From: Actinoalloteichus caeruleus DSM 43889
GTDB taxonomy: Bacteria; Actinomycetota; Actinomycetes; Mycobacteriales; Pseudonocardiaceae
DNA length: 64,000 nt
Direction: 5' to 3'
Assembly (NCBI RefSeq): GCF_000429185.2
Contig: NZ_AUBJ02000001.1
Coordinates: 3,782,001 to 3,846,000, forward strand
Shown here: positions 9,661 to 18,690 of the stretch, piece after piece
Layout of the letters: each line of letters starts with the position of its first letter
Position numbering within the stretch: the first letter of the stretch is position 1
Made by a program: the position numbers and the translations under genes
The notes under the pieces: generated by a model
Seen by the model: only the letters and a program-made list of their open reading frames with translations
Databases searched by the model: none
Told to the model about the DNA's origin: nothing

Positions 9661-10653
9661 TCACCCCGCCGGGCGACCGACCTGAAGCCTGCCATGCGCG
9701 CGCTCGACGACCAACCCTCCCGGTAGCCACACCCCGCCCTGCCCGCGCCAGCGCCCGACAAGATCATCTACAGCGCGCAGGTGCAGGTCAGTGAGCTCAC
9801 GAGCCCCGTGGGAGATCAGCCACCCGCGCAGCACCCTGCGCCGCACCGCGACCGGCGCGCCCTCGACGGCCCGGACCTCCAGCGCACCGTGTCCTTGGTC
9901 ACTCCCGGCTCGGGAGAGCACTTCGTCGGCCCACTGGTCAAGCGCGGCCCCGTCCTCCCTGAGCTGCGCGGACGTCCTGCACAGTGCCTCGGCGACACCC
10001 CCCTGGAGCACCTCCTCCAAGAGGGGGAGCACCTCACGGCGGAGCCGCACCCTGGTGAACCTCGGGTCGCTGTTGTGCGGGTCGGTCCAGGGTTCCAGTC
10101 CGAGCTCGCGGCACGCCCGCGCGGTCACGGCGCGGGAGCAGCCCAGCAACGGGCGCCCCCAGGGCGGGTCGAGGGCGCGCATACCCGAGATCGACCGGGG
10201 ACCGGAGCCGCGCCCCAGCCCGAGGAGGACGGTTTCCGCCTGATCGTCGAGGGTGTGGCCGAGGAGGACGAGCTGGCGTGGATCACGCAGCGCCCCCCGC
10301 AGGGCCTGGTACCGGGCACGGCGGGCAGCGGCCTCGACCCCTCCTCCCCCGGCCACCTCCGGTCGGAGGACGAGGGTCTCGTCCACGCCGAGGCCGACCA
10401 GCTGTTCGGCCGCCCGTTCGGCCACCTCGCGCGAACCGGGCTGGAGGCCGTGGTCCACGACGACGCCCCGCACCACCAGGCCGCGACGATGCCCCTCGTA
10501 CACGGCCGCGGCCGCCAGGGCCAGGGAGTCGGCGCCACCCGAGCAGGCCACGTCGAGGCAGCCTGGTTCGAGGTGCCCCCCACTCGTCGCGGTGTCCAGC
10601 AGGGCCCGGACCGCGACCCGCGTGCGGGACACGGCGGGGGTTCGGTCACTCAT
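9661..10653 (-). CDS. tilS: tRNA(Ile)-lysidine synthase
   Basis: TilS attaches lysine to C34 of the CAU-anticodon tRNA-Ile so that it reads AUA. The 330-residue product has the PP-loop SGGADSLAL near residue 40, VVDHGLQPGS, LGHTLDDQAET and the GSGPRSISGM segment of N-type ATP pyrophosphatases. As in other actinobacteria it is short and lacks the large C-terminal domains of the E. coli enzyme. It sits between the DUF2342 gene (34 bp) and hpt (54 bp), probably in one operon. Confidence 0.93.
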   Translation of the reverse strand: MSDRTPAVSRTRVAVRALLDTATSGGHLEPGCLDVACSGGADSLALAAAAVYEGHRRGLVVRGVVVDHGLQPGSREVAERAAEQLVGLGVDETLVLRPEVAGGGGVEAAARRARYQALRGALRDPRQLVLLGHTLDDQAETVLLGLGRGSGPRSISGMRALDPPWGRPLLGCSRAVTARACRELGLEPWTDPHNSDPRFTRVRLRREVLPLLEEVLQGGVAEALCRTSAQLREDGAALDQWADEVLSRAGSDQGHGALEVRAVEGAPVAVRRRVLRGWLISHGARELTDLHLRAVDDLVGRWRGQGGVWLPGGLVVERAHGRLQVGRPAG

Positions 10654-10687
10654 CGTTCACGTCACGACGCCGTCGCCGCGTGGCCGT

Positions 10688-11770
10688 TCAGCCGTGCACG
10701 CGACGGAGCCAGGCCGCCGGCTCGGAGATCTCGGCGCGGGTCGGCAGGGTCTCCGGTGAGGTCCAGACCGCGTTGAACCCGTCCATGCCGGCCCGCCGGA
10801 CGACGTGCCTGGTGAAGGCGGCTCCCTCGGCGTACTGGCGCACCTTGGCATCCACTCCCAGCAGGACCCGCAGGGCACGGTCGAGCAGTCCGCCGCCTCG
10901 CCGGCGCACCGTGAACCGCGCCCGGATGCGCCGCACGGAGGGCACCACCCTGGGTCCGACGGCGTCCATGACGTGGTCGGCGTGCCCTTCGAGGAGGGTG
11001 CCCAGGGCCAGCAGCCGGTCCAGGTGGGCGCGCTGGGCCGGTGACTGGAGCAGCTCGACGAGGGCGGGCGGCTCGCCGCCGTCGGACGACCGCCGGTTGC
11101 GGAGAGCCCGCACCAGCTCGGGTAGCCGGTCAAGCGCTCCGACGACGGTCTCGTCCATCGACCCGAGCAGGGTTCCCACCTCGGTGGCGAAGTGGTCGCG
11201 CAGCCACGGGACGGCGGTGAACTGCAGCCGGTGCGTCGCCTCGTGCAGGCACACCCACATCTGGAAGTCGGCCGGCGGCACCCGCAGCGCACGTTGGACC
11301 CCGACGATGTTGGGCGCGATGAGCAGGAGCCGCCCCTGCCCGTCGTCGCCGCCGAACGGGTCGTACTGGCCCAACACCCGCCCACCGAGGTAGGCGAGCA
11401 CCGCTCCGGCCTGGACGCCGGCCGCCTTCGAGGCCAGCGCGGCGATCAACCCCGCGTTACGCCGAGCGGGCATGGCCCGGTCGACCAGGGCCGCCATGCC
11501 CTCCACCGCGGAGGACGCCCACCCCGGGCGGTCGAGCACCAGCCCCTCCCGCAGGGGGAGGTCGTGCCCGAGCCCGGTGAGCTCCCTGACGTGGCCCTCC
11601 GCCTCCCCGCTCAGTTCGCGGAGCCCCGAAACGGCGCGGAGTGCGTCCTCCATCGGCACCTGCGGCCCTCGGCCGACGAGGCGTACCGCGGTGGACCTGG
11701 CGACGTCCCAGGCGATGGGGCCCGTCCGGTCGACCCGCGCGGGCACGGTTGCCACTGACTTGGCGTCCAC
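10688..11770 (-). CDS. Zinc-dependent metalloprotease-like protein (DUF2342 / F420-biosynthesis-associated family)
   Basis: The 360-residue product contains IAWDVARSTAVRLV at the start and VCLHEATHRLQF with the HExxH-like metal site. Further sections include WLRDHF and EGHADHVMDAVG, the second His/Asp region typical of this family. Homologues stand between dacB and tilS in mycobacteria (Rv3626c, from memory). The start is uncertain: GTG 11770 fits family length, GTG 11794 is an alternative, and neither has a clear ribosome site. The substrate is unknown. Confidence 0.82.
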   Translation of the reverse strand: MDAKSVATVPARVDRTGPIAWDVARSTAVRLVGRGPQVPMEDALRAVSGLRELSGEAEGHVRELTGLGHDLPLREGLVLDRPGWASSAVEGMAALVDRAMPARRNAGLIAALASKAAGVQAGAVLAYLGGRVLGQYDPFGGDDGQGRLLLIAPNIVGVQRALRVPPADFQMWVCLHEATHRLQFTAVPWLRDHFATEVGTLLGSMDETVVGALDRLPELVRALRNRRSSDGGEPPALVELLQSPAQRAHLDRLLALGTLLEGHADHVMDAVGPRVVPSVRRIRARFTVRRRGGGLLDRALRVLLGVDAKVRQYAEGAAFTRHVVRRAGMDGFNAVWTSPETLPTRAEISEPAAWLRRVHG

Positions 11771-11869
11771 ACCCCAGACGCTACCGGAGGGCACCCCGGG
11801 CAGGTGACCGCGAGCGGTGCCGGGGCCCTCACCGACCGTGCGCCCCCTTCCCGGCCCCGCCCGCCCCGT

Positions 11870-13228
11870 TCAGCGACAGCCGCAGGTGCGGATGGCCGCG
11901 GCCATCTCGTCGAGGGCGGCCCTCGCCTCCAGGGTGTTCGCCCCGTCTGACATCAGCGCGAAGACGAGGAGCTTGCCCTCGACGTCGGTGACGATGCCCG
12001 CCAACGTGCTCACCCCGGTCAGGGTGCCCGTCTTGGCCTGCACCCAGCCGCGGCCCTCCCGCGCGTTGTCGATGTACCTGCCACCCAGGGTTCCGCTGGC
12101 ACCCGCGACGGGCAGGCCGGGCAACATCGGGCGCAGCATCATGGCGACCTCGTCCGGGCGGTCCGGCCCGACGGCCTCGGCGAGCAGCTCGGCCAGCACG
12201 GCCGGGGAGATGTCGTTCTCGGTGGACATCCCGCTCGCGTCGGAGAGGGCGACCGTGGAGACGTCGAGCCCGTGCTCGGCGAGGACCTCCAGGATGGCGG
12301 TGGTGGCTCCGGCGAAGCTCGGTTCGTGCCCGGTGGCGATGGCGAGTTCCCTGGCGAGGGTTTCGGCGAGGGTGTTGTCGGAGGTCAACACCATCGACTC
12401 GACCATCCGCTCGATGCTGGGTGAGGAGACCTCGCCGAGAACGGTCGCTCCCTCTCCCGCCACCGGCTCCCGACTGACCGCCACCGCGTCGGGAGGCACG
12501 CCCAGCCGCTCACCGAGCGCCCGCCCGACGGCGAGCGCCGGCTCCGAGGAACGCGGGGTGGTCGCGAGGAGGGGGTCCTGCCGGTCGACGTCGAGCATCA
12601 CCGGCTCGACGGGCGCGATGTGCCCGCCCGGGACGTCCGACTCGCCCACGCCCGGGGCGAGCCGCTCACCGGTGTACCGGCTCGCGTCCACCACGATGCG
12701 TTCGACCGGCTCCGACGTGGCCGCCTGGACCTGCTCCACGAGGTCGTCCAGCCGGGCGGCGTCGGGGTAGTTGTAGGTCGGTGTGTCACGGGGGAGGACC
12801 GACAGCGTCGGATCGCCGCCGCCGACCAGCACCAGGGTCCCCGGCTCCTCCCCCTGGACGACCCGCGTCTCCAGAGTGGTGTCGTGCTCGACGGTGAGCA
12901 GGATCGCCGCCGCGGTGAGCAGCTTCGTGGTGGACGCCGGTGTGCGTGGGACGGCCTCGTCGAGAGCCCACAGGGTCTCACCGCTGGCGGGGTCGAGGAC
13001 GACCCCGCTCAGGTTGCCCAACGCCGGGGATGCGCCGACCTGGTCGAGCCGCGCCGTCAGCCCCTCCGCGGAGGGGCCGCTCGCGCCCAGGTCGAGCGCG
13101 CGCAGCACCGGATCCGGCTCCACCGCCGGGGGGGCGGGTGGGCCGGGGGCCACCTCGGGCCCACGCAGACCGAGGAACCGTCCGACCGGCTCGACCGTGA
13201 ACGCCGTCACCGTGCCGACCGCGACCAC
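11870..13228 (-). CDS. dacB: D-alanyl-D-alanine carboxypeptidase/endopeptidase (PBP4 class), catalytic part
   Basis: This is a class C low-molecular-weight penicillin-binding protein that trims peptidoglycan peptides. Motifs in order are STTK (SxxK nucleophile region), TSDNTLAE (SxN), and [12 protein letters not shown] (KTG). It ends in a CGCR tail. The first in-frame start is GTG 13228, but translation upstream in the same frame reads [16 protein letters not shown], an anchor helix, preceded by an acidic proline-rich stretch with no start. The real gene therefore extends further and is interrupted (see 13229-14330). It precedes the DUF2342 gene by 99 bp. Confidence 0.9.
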   Translation of the reverse strand: MVAVGTVTAFTVEPVGRFLGLRGPEVAPGPPAPPAVEPDPVLRALDLGASGPSAEGLTARLDQVGASPALGNLSGVVLDPASGETLWALDEAVPRTPASTTKLLTAAAILLTVEHDTTLETRVVQGEEPGTLVLVGGGDPTLSVLPRDTPTYNYPDAARLDDLVEQVQAATSEPVERIVVDASRYTGERLAPGVGESDVPGGHIAPVEPVMLDVDRQDPLLATTPRSSEPALAVGRALGERLGVPPDAVAVSREPVAGEGATVLGEVSSPSIERMVESMVLTSDNTLAETLARELAIATGHEPSFAGATTAILEVLAEHGLDVSTVALSDASGMSTENDISPAVLAELLAEAVGPDRPDEVAMMLRPMLPGLPVAGASGTLGGRYIDNAREGRGWVQAKTGTLTGVSTLAGIVTDVEGKLLVFALMSDGANTLEARAALDEMAAAIRTCGCR

Positions 13229-14330
13229 GAGGGCCAGGGCTCCGATGGCCAGCAGGCGGCCTCGCCCCTTCGGCGCCGGCCTCTCCTCCTCGTCCTCCGG
13301 GGGCTCCGTCGGCGGACCTCCCGGAGGGGGCTCCCCCCGGACTCCTCCGCCCGCTCCACGCCCTCGGGGGCCGTGGCGACCGGGGCCTGGGGGGTATCCC
13401 CGGTCTCCTCGCTCGAGGACGAGGCCGCCGACGGGCCGGGGTCGGGCCGCATGAACGTGGTGCCGCCCCGGCCGGTGGCGGCGTCGCCGTCGGGCGCGGC
13501 GGTGGGCCGGCCGAGGGGGTCTGGTCCCCCGGGGGTGGGGAGGCCGTGGGCTGGCGTGGGCACCCGGGTGCGCACCGTCGGCAGCGCGTCCGGGTTGGCC
13601 GGGGTGGGCGGAGCCGTGGACGTGGGTGGCGGGCCCGGCCGGTGCGACGCCGGCATCCCGGCGGGCGGGGTCCCCGGGTGCCTCGGGGCGCCGCCGGGCG
13701 GGCCTGGCGGCGGTCCGGCCGGGCGCGCCCCGACCCCGCGCGGCCCGGACGGCCCGGCGGGGCGGGCCGGCCGGCCCAGCGGGCGTGGGGCCGGGTTCGG
13801 CCCGCGATCGGAGGGCGGGCGCGCGGGGGGCGGCGGCGTGGGGAGCGCGGCCGTCGGCCGGTCACCGGCAGGCGGACCGTCCAACGGCAGCGAGCCGGAG
13901 AGCGAGGTCGCGGCCGGCCCCGCGCCGGCGGCACCCGCCGGACGCGCGGGTGGCCCCCTGGGCGCCCGCCAGGCCCGGGGTGCTGCTCCCCCGCCGCGTC
14001 GCGCTCGTTCACGGGCAGCACACCGCGCATGGGCGGTTGCCCCGGCTGGGGCTGCCCGCCGGGTGGAGTACGCGGTGGAGCGCCGGGGGGAGGCGGTTGC
14101 CCGGGGGGACCGGACTGTGAGGATGGCCACGGAACCTGGCCCTCCAACCGTGGTGAGGCCGACACAGGCTGCTGTTCCGCTGGGCCACGGGGTACGGTGC
14201 CGTCCGGAAAGCGGTCCCGTGAGCGGTCCTGCGCACCGTCGGTCCGGCCTGTCGGCCGGTCGTCCGGTGGCCTGGGCGCACCCACCGGTGGTTGTCCGGT
14301 TCCGGACACTCGGAGCTCCTTGGCAGTCAT
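13229..14330 (-). pseudogene. dacB: 5' part of dacB: proline-rich cytoplasmic extension, split by two apparent frameshifts
   Basis: From ATG 14330 ([15 protein letters not shown]) one frame reads a Pro/Gly/Gln-rich segment to about 13954. A second frame then continues with [19 protein letters not shown] and on to [20 protein letters not shown] third frame continues with [20 protein letters not shown] and the membrane anchor of dacB. Both shifts have the same sign, and each is repaired by adding one G to a G run (plus-strand C5 at 13954-13958 and C6 at 13333-13338). The repaired gene would encode a long disordered cytoplasmic tail plus anchor. It may be sequence error or true decay. Confidence 0.65.
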
Positions 14331-14478
14331 TCGGGCAACACGGGACTGGAGTGACATCCGCGACGGCGGCTCGGACGCGGCTTCGACGAAGTTCGCGCTC
14401 CAGACTAGGACGCGGGCACCAGCAGGACGCACGGTGCGGTCGGCGCGCCGCACCCACACAGAACAAGCGAGGATCCGA

Positions 14479-14967
14479 GTGGAGTTCGACGTCACGATCG
14501 AGATTCCCAAGGGGGAGCGGAACAAGTACGAGATGGACCACGAGACGGGTCGGATCCGTCTCGACCGGACCTTGTTCACCGCGACCCAGTACCCGGCCGA
14601 CTACGGCTTCGTGGACAACACGCTGGGTGAGGACGGCGACCCGCTCGACGCGATGGTGCTGGTGCAGGAACCGACCTTCCCCGGCTGCCTGATCCGGTCC
14701 CGTGCCATCGGGATGTTCCGGATGCGGGACGAGAAGGGCGGCGACGACAAGGTCCTGTGCGTCCCCGCCGACGACCCCCGTTCCGAGCACCTGCGGGACA
14801 TCCACCACCTCGCCGAGTTCTACAAGCTGGAGATCCAGCACTTCTTCACCGTCTACAAGGAGTTGGAGCCGGGGAAGAGCGTCGAGGGCGCCATGTGGGT
14901 CGGCCGGGCCGAGGCCGAGGCCGAGATCAAGCGGTCCTACGAGCGGCTGAGGACCTCGGACCACTGA
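14479..14967 (+). CDS. ppa: Inorganic pyrophosphatase
   Basis: This family I soluble pyrophosphatase hydrolyses PPi from biosynthesis. The 162-residue product has [12 protein letters not shown] at the start, the [18 protein letters not shown] substrate region, [24 protein letters not shown] with the metal-binding aspartates, and the [11 protein letters not shown] tail. The GTG start at 14479 matches homologues exactly. It is divergent from dacB (148 bp apart), as in other actinobacteria, and converges on the exporter gene across a strong hairpin. Confidence 0.97.
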   Translation: MEFDVTIEIPKGERNKYEMDHETGRIRLDRTLFTATQYPADYGFVDNTLGEDGDPLDAMVLVQEPTFPGCLIRSRAIGMFRMRDEKGGDDKVLCVPADDPRSEHLRDIHHLAEFYKLEIQHFFTVYKELEPGKSVEGAMWVGRAEAEAEIKRSYERLRTSDH

Positions 14968-14997
14968 GCGGGTCCGCGCCCACCGCCAGGTGGGGTT

Positions 14998-15043
14998 GAG
15001 GCAGGGTGGTCACCGGCCCGCCGGGCCCGCGCCACCCTGCCTC
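14998..15043. terminator. Bidirectional terminator between ppa and the exporter gene
   Basis: A perfect 12-bp inverted repeat (14998-15009 with 15032-15043) encloses a GC-rich 22-base loop. It sits 30 bp after the ppa stop and 10 bp after the exporter stop, so it can serve both convergent genes. Confidence 0.75.
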
Positions 15044-15052
15044 CGAACACGA

Positions 15053-16813
15053 TCAGACCTGGCTGGTCGTCGAAGGTTCCGCCCCCCGAGCGGTTCCCTC
15101 CTCCGACCGAGCGCTCGGTTCCGGCGCACCCTCGGCCTGGGCCGCCGCGCGCTCCGCCGCGAGCTGCTCGAGGTTCGAACGGTCGGACAGGTGCACGTCC
15201 CGGAGGAACCAGGACAGGGCGAAGGCCAAGGCCACCACGCCAAGTCCGATCAGGAAGACCGTGCCGACCGCGCTCGCGAATCCCTCCAACACCGGCCGCG
15301 CCAACCTCGGGTCCAGCCCGTTCAGGAACGAGGTGTCGTTCAGGTCGAGGCCAGCGGACCCGCCGCCAGCTCCTTCCAGCGACGCCAGGAACCGCTCGTT
15401 CGCGGGGTCCGCCTGTACGGCGGGGTCGGTCAGGGCGCGCTGGAACTCGGGTGTCCGCGCGGCCGACTCGAAAGCGGACGTGATCCGGTCCCCCACGACG
15501 GAGAACAGGACGGAGAGGAACACCGCGACTCCGACGGTCCCCCCGTTCTGGCGGAAGAAGTTCGCCGAGGCCGTCGCCGCCCCGGAGTCCCTCGGCGGGG
15601 CGTCGTTCTGCACGTAGAGGGTCAGCGTCTGCATGCACTGGCCGAGCCCGCCGCCGAGGACGACCATGACCAGACCGATCTGCCAGAGCGGCGTGTCCAC
15701 CGTCACCTGCGAGAACAACAGGTACGACAGGGTGAGCAGCCCGGTACCGAGGATCGGGAAGACCTTCAGCCGTCCGGTCCTGGCGATGAGTTGGCCGACG
15801 ACCCCGGTCGCGACCATGATCCCGAAGGTGGTGGGCAACATCATGAGCCCGGCCTCGGTCGGGCTGAGCCCCTTCACGATCTGGAGGTAGAGCGGGACCG
15901 ACATCATCCCGCCGAACATCCCGAGGCCGACCACGAAGTTGAGCACGTTGGCGAGCCGGAACGTCCCGGATCGGAAGAGCCGAGGGGGCAGCAGCGCCTC
16001 GTCCCCCATCCGCCGCTCCACCAGCACGAAGGCCACCAGCCCGACGGTGCCGACCGCGAACATCAGCAGCGACAGCGGTGAGCTCCAGCCCCACTCCCTG
16101 CCCTGTTCCGCCACCGTCAGCAGGGGGACGAGGCCCACGACGAGCGCGGCCGCTCCCCAGTAGTCCACGCGGTGCCGCACCGGGTGGTGCGGGATGTTGA
16201 GCACCTTGGCGACGATGAGGAAGGCGACCACGCCCACGGGCACGTTCACGAGGAAGACCCAGCGCCAGCCGGCCACCCCGGCCAGGTCGTCCAGATCGGC
16301 GAAGAATCCCCCGAGCACCGGCCCCAGCACGCTCGACACGCCGAAGACGGCCATGAAGTAGCCCTGGTACCGGCCCCGCTGCCGGGGGCTGACGATGTCC
16401 GCGACGATGGTGAGCGCCAGCGACATCAGCCCGCCGGCGCCGAGGCCCTGGACCGCGCGGAAGGCCGCGAGCTGGTAGATGGAGGCCGCGACGCCGCACA
16501 GGGCCGAGCCGACGACGAAGACCGTGATGGCCGTCAGGTACATCGGCTTCCGGCCGTAGATGTCGGACAGCTTGCCGTAGAGCGGCGTCGAGATCGTCGC
16601 GGTGATCAGGTAGGCGGTGGTCGCCCAGGCCTGCGCGGTCTGCCCGTGCAGTTCGTCGGCGATGACCCGCATCGCCGAGGAGACGATCGTCTGGTCGAGC
16701 GCGGAGAGGAACATGCCGGCGAGCAGGCCGCTGATGATGGTGAGTACCTGCCGGTGGGTCAGTCCCCCGTCGGCGCGGGGACCGGTGTCCCGTGCCGCCA
16801 TGCTGTTGCTCAT
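15053..16813 (-). CDS. MFS drug exporter, DHA2 (EmrB/QacA) family, 14 membrane segments
   Basis: The 586-residue product is a proton-driven efflux pump. It has motif A in YGKLSDIYGRKPM and the DHA2 segment LGPVLGGFFAD. An external loop between the last two helices (about residues 440-520) and a charged C-terminal tail are also visible. The ATG at 16813 overlaps the stop of the upstream damaged MarR-type gene by 4 bp, which implies they were once translationally coupled. A palindromic operator 5' of that gene probably controls both. The substrate cannot be read from sequence. Confidence 0.88.
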   Translation of the reverse strand: MSNSMAARDTGPRADGGLTHRQVLTIISGLLAGMFLSALDQTIVSSAMRVIADELHGQTAQAWATTAYLITATISTPLYGKLSDIYGRKPMYLTAITVFVVGSALCGVAASIYQLAAFRAVQGLGAGGLMSLALTIVADIVSPRQRGRYQGYFMAVFGVSSVLGPVLGGFFADLDDLAGVAGWRWVFLVNVPVGVVAFLIVAKVLNIPHHPVRHRVDYWGAAALVVGLVPLLTVAEQGREWGWSSPLSLLMFAVGTVGLVAFVLVERRMGDEALLPPRLFRSGTFRLANVLNFVVGLGMFGGMMSVPLYLQIVKGLSPTEAGLMMLPTTFGIMVATGVVGQLIARTGRLKVFPILGTGLLTLSYLLFSQVTVDTPLWQIGLVMVVLGGGLGQCMQTLTLYVQNDAPPRDSGAATASANFFRQNGGTVGVAVFLSVLFSVVGDRITSAFESAARTPEFQRALTDPAVQADPANERFLASLEGAGGGSAGLDLNDTSFLNGLDPRLARPVLEGFASAVGTVFLIGLGVVALAFALSWFLRDVHLSDRSNLEQLAAERAAAQAEGAPEPSARSEEGTARGAEPSTTSQV

Positions 16814-17246
16814 TCACTTCCCCTGAGTGGACCGGCCCGCTCGTCGGCGAGCTCGGTGGTACGAGTTGGTAATCGTTCGGCACGGGCCGTGTTCGGCCTG
16901 GCGGGCTGGGGGGTCAGCGCCTCGCCGTCCGCCACGCCCCCGCCGTCGAGGACACGGCCGTGGAGTCGGCGTCGGGATCGGCACCGCTCCTGGAGCGGAC
17001 CGTCGCCGTTCCCCCGAACGGCGAGCGGGCGCGCTCGGCGATCGGCCGGCCCCGGTGCACCGCGCGGCGGCCCCTCCCGCACGTGCGCGGCGACCCGTCG
17101 GCTCACCGTGGACGGCTCCGTCCGGAGCGCGGCGGCGAGCTCACCGGAACGGCGGGGGCGGGCGTGGAAGTGGGAAAACGGGGTGAGGCCCGCTGGCCCC
17201 GCCGCACCGCCGCGACCGCGTCGGTCTCCTCGTCCGGTTCCCGCAT
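16810..17246 (-). pseudogene. MarR-family repressor gene, N-terminally disrupted
   Basis: The frame ending at 16810 reads SGELAAALRTEPSTVSRRV, a MarR winged-helix recognition region. It continues through GPADRRARPLAV (the wing, normally DPADRRA) and QERCRSRRRLHGRVLDG to a stop overlapping the exporter ATG by 4 bp. This frame has no start codon 5' of the helix-turn-helix; it is closed by a TGA near 17270. A good start, ATG 17246 (MREPDEETDAVAAV), lies in another frame. The expected 20-30 residues of the first helices are missing, so this looks like deletion plus frameshift rather than a single error. The wing and C-terminal residues have also drifted. Confidence 0.65.
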
Positions 17247-17273
17247 CGCCAACCCCTGTTTGCCCGCATCACA

Positions 17274-17283
17274 CAACTAGTTG
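17274..17283. promoter_or_regulatory. Palindromic operator upstream of the MarR-type gene
   Basis: CAACTAGTTG is a perfect 10-bp palindrome in a locally AT-richer stretch, 27 bases upstream of ATG 17246. MarR repressors typically bind such short palindromes over their own promoters. It is probably the autoregulatory operator of the repressor-exporter operon. Confidence 0.5.
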
Positions 17284-17422
17284 CACGAAGCAAGCTTCCG
17301 CCGATCAGGGACGGCCGGCAACCGATTTGGCTATGAGCCGACTCTCAGCTGCTCCAGGTGACCGACCGGGCACCCCGCGCCATCGCGGTGCTCGCGGCCC
17401 CACCGCTTCGACGGCGCGGATC

Positions 17423-17475
17423 GCGCGTCGTGGGCAGGCGCGTCGTGGGCAGGCGCGTCGTGGGCAGGCGCGTCG
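17423..17475. repeat. 15-bp tandem repeat, 3.5 copies
   Basis: The unit GCGCGTCGTGGGCAG repeats at 17423, 17438 and 17453 without a mismatch, then a partial copy follows to 17475. It lies in a non-coding stretch. Being a multiple of 3 it would encode RACPR-type repeats on the minus strand, but no gene is supported there. Confidence 0.9.
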
Positions 17476-17555
17476 GCTGGCCCTGGCGCGTTTCCCGTCC
17501 CAAGGGCGCGGCATCAGCCCAGGGCACGTCCGGGCCGACCAGGCGCCCGGGTATC

Positions 17556-17589
17556 GGGGGCCGGGGCCGGGGCCGGGGGCCGGGGGCGG
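17556..17589 (+). repeat. G-tract cluster, potential G-quadruplex
   Basis: Five runs of 4-5 G are separated by CC spacers (17556-17586), a textbook pattern for an intramolecular G-quadruplex on the plus strand. It lies about 120 bp after the protease stop (17710), on the non-template side of the leftward transcript. It may act as a terminator or simply be low-complexity DNA. Confidence 0.5.
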
Positions 17590-17709
17590 ACGATGGCTCA
17601 GCGGGGTGACCCGCGGCGAGCGGTGGCCGAGCCGCCATCACGACCGTCGACCGCCGCTCCGCCCTCCTGGCCCTGACTGGCGGCAGGTCCGGGCCGAGGG
17701 GGATCGGGA

Positions 17710-18501
17710 TCAGGAGATGACCGAGCGAACCCAGTCCCGGTACACCGTCACCTCGGTGAACACGAGCCCGCCAACTCCGCAGACCGGGTCGCCGCCCCGG
17801 GAGTCGAGGCCGGCCAGCCGCCAGGCCCCACCCTCCCTGACCACCGCCGGGCCGCCGGAGTCCCCGTAGCAGGAAGTGGCATCCCTGCTCACCCGCAGGC
17901 AGAGCTCGGTGGCGGCGTCCACTCCGGCGGCACGACAGCCGGCGGCCGCCGCCACGGGAACATCGAGCTGCCGCAGCAGCTCCGGGTACTCCCAGGAACA
18001 CTCGAAGGTGCCGCAGGTCTTGCCCCAGCCCAGTATCCGAACCGTCGCTCCCTCGGGAGGTCGCCGCGCGGCGAGCGGCAGCGTCGGCGCCGGCACCGGC
18101 CGGGCCAACCGGAACAGCGCGATGTCCCCGGTGTGCCCGTTCCAGTGCGGATGGGTCACCATCTCGACGACCCGCTCGTAGCTGCCGCCCTCGGACCGGT
18201 GGTTCGTCCCGACCCTGGCCGTGTAGGCGGTGAGCTCGCCCTGGACGCAGTGCGCCGTGGTCAGCACCCACTCCGGGTCCACGAGCGCTCCGGCGCACCA
18301 GTGGTCCTTGCCCTCGGTCGGACGCTGGATCGAGACCACGAAGTGGTAGTCCTCGTCGCCCCCGACCCCTCCCACGATGCGCGCGGCGGGCTCCGCCGAG
18401 GTGGCCTCCTCGGCGGCGGCGACCTCCCTCCTCGGCTCGGCGGGCGAGACGGCGGTGGTGGACAGCGCGGCCACGACGGCCGCCAGGAAGAGTGCGCGCA
18501 C
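17710..18501 (-). CDS. Secreted chymotrypsin-fold serine protease (S1A)
   Basis: The 263-residue product begins with a short signal peptide (about residues 1-20) and a propeptide. The zymogen cleavage site RIVGG lies at about 41-45. The triad is visible as H84 (TTAHC), D126 (GDIALF) and S215 (CYGDSGGP). The specificity position six before Ser215 is Thr209 rather than Asp, so trypsin-like Arg/Lys preference is doubtful. Eight or more cysteines suggest several disulfides outside the cell. GTG 18501 is the natural start. It appears monocistronic. Confidence 0.92.
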   Translation of the reverse strand: MRALFLAAVVAALSTTAVSPAEPRREVAAAEEATSAEPAARIVGGVGGDEDYHFVVSIQRPTEGKDHWCAGALVDPEWVLTTAHCVQGELTAYTARVGTNHRSEGGSYERVVEMVTHPHWNGHTGDIALFRLARPVPAPTLPLAARRPPEGATVRILGWGKTCGTFECSWEYPELLRQLDVPVAAAAGCRAAGVDAATELCLRVSRDATSCYGDSGGPAVVREGGAWRLAGLDSRGGDPVCGVGGLVFTEVTVYRDWVRSVIS

Positions 18502-18690
18502 GGGCCACGTCCTTCGGCGAGGGGCAACGGGGACGATCGTCGCCCGACACGCCCTCCATCGGCGCGCTCACGCGGCCCGTGTACCCCCTGAAGAGTGACT
18601 ACCGGTCCACCGCTCGCCCCGGCTCCCGACCTCGGTCGGCACCGTCCTCGGCCGGGCCTCGAGCGCCGGCGCGCCTCCTCACCCGAGGGA

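Larger units (their letters stand above)
17247..17709. other. Non-coding stretch between repressor pseudogene and protease gene
   Basis: No credible gene is seen. It contains the operator palindrome at 17274-17283, the 15-bp tandem repeats and the G-tract cluster. Long open frames here come from GC bias and have no recognisable homology. Confidence 0.5.

Noticed and set aside
17423-17475. CRISPR array
   Set aside because: The 15-bp units are directly adjacent without spacers, so this is a simple tandem repeat.
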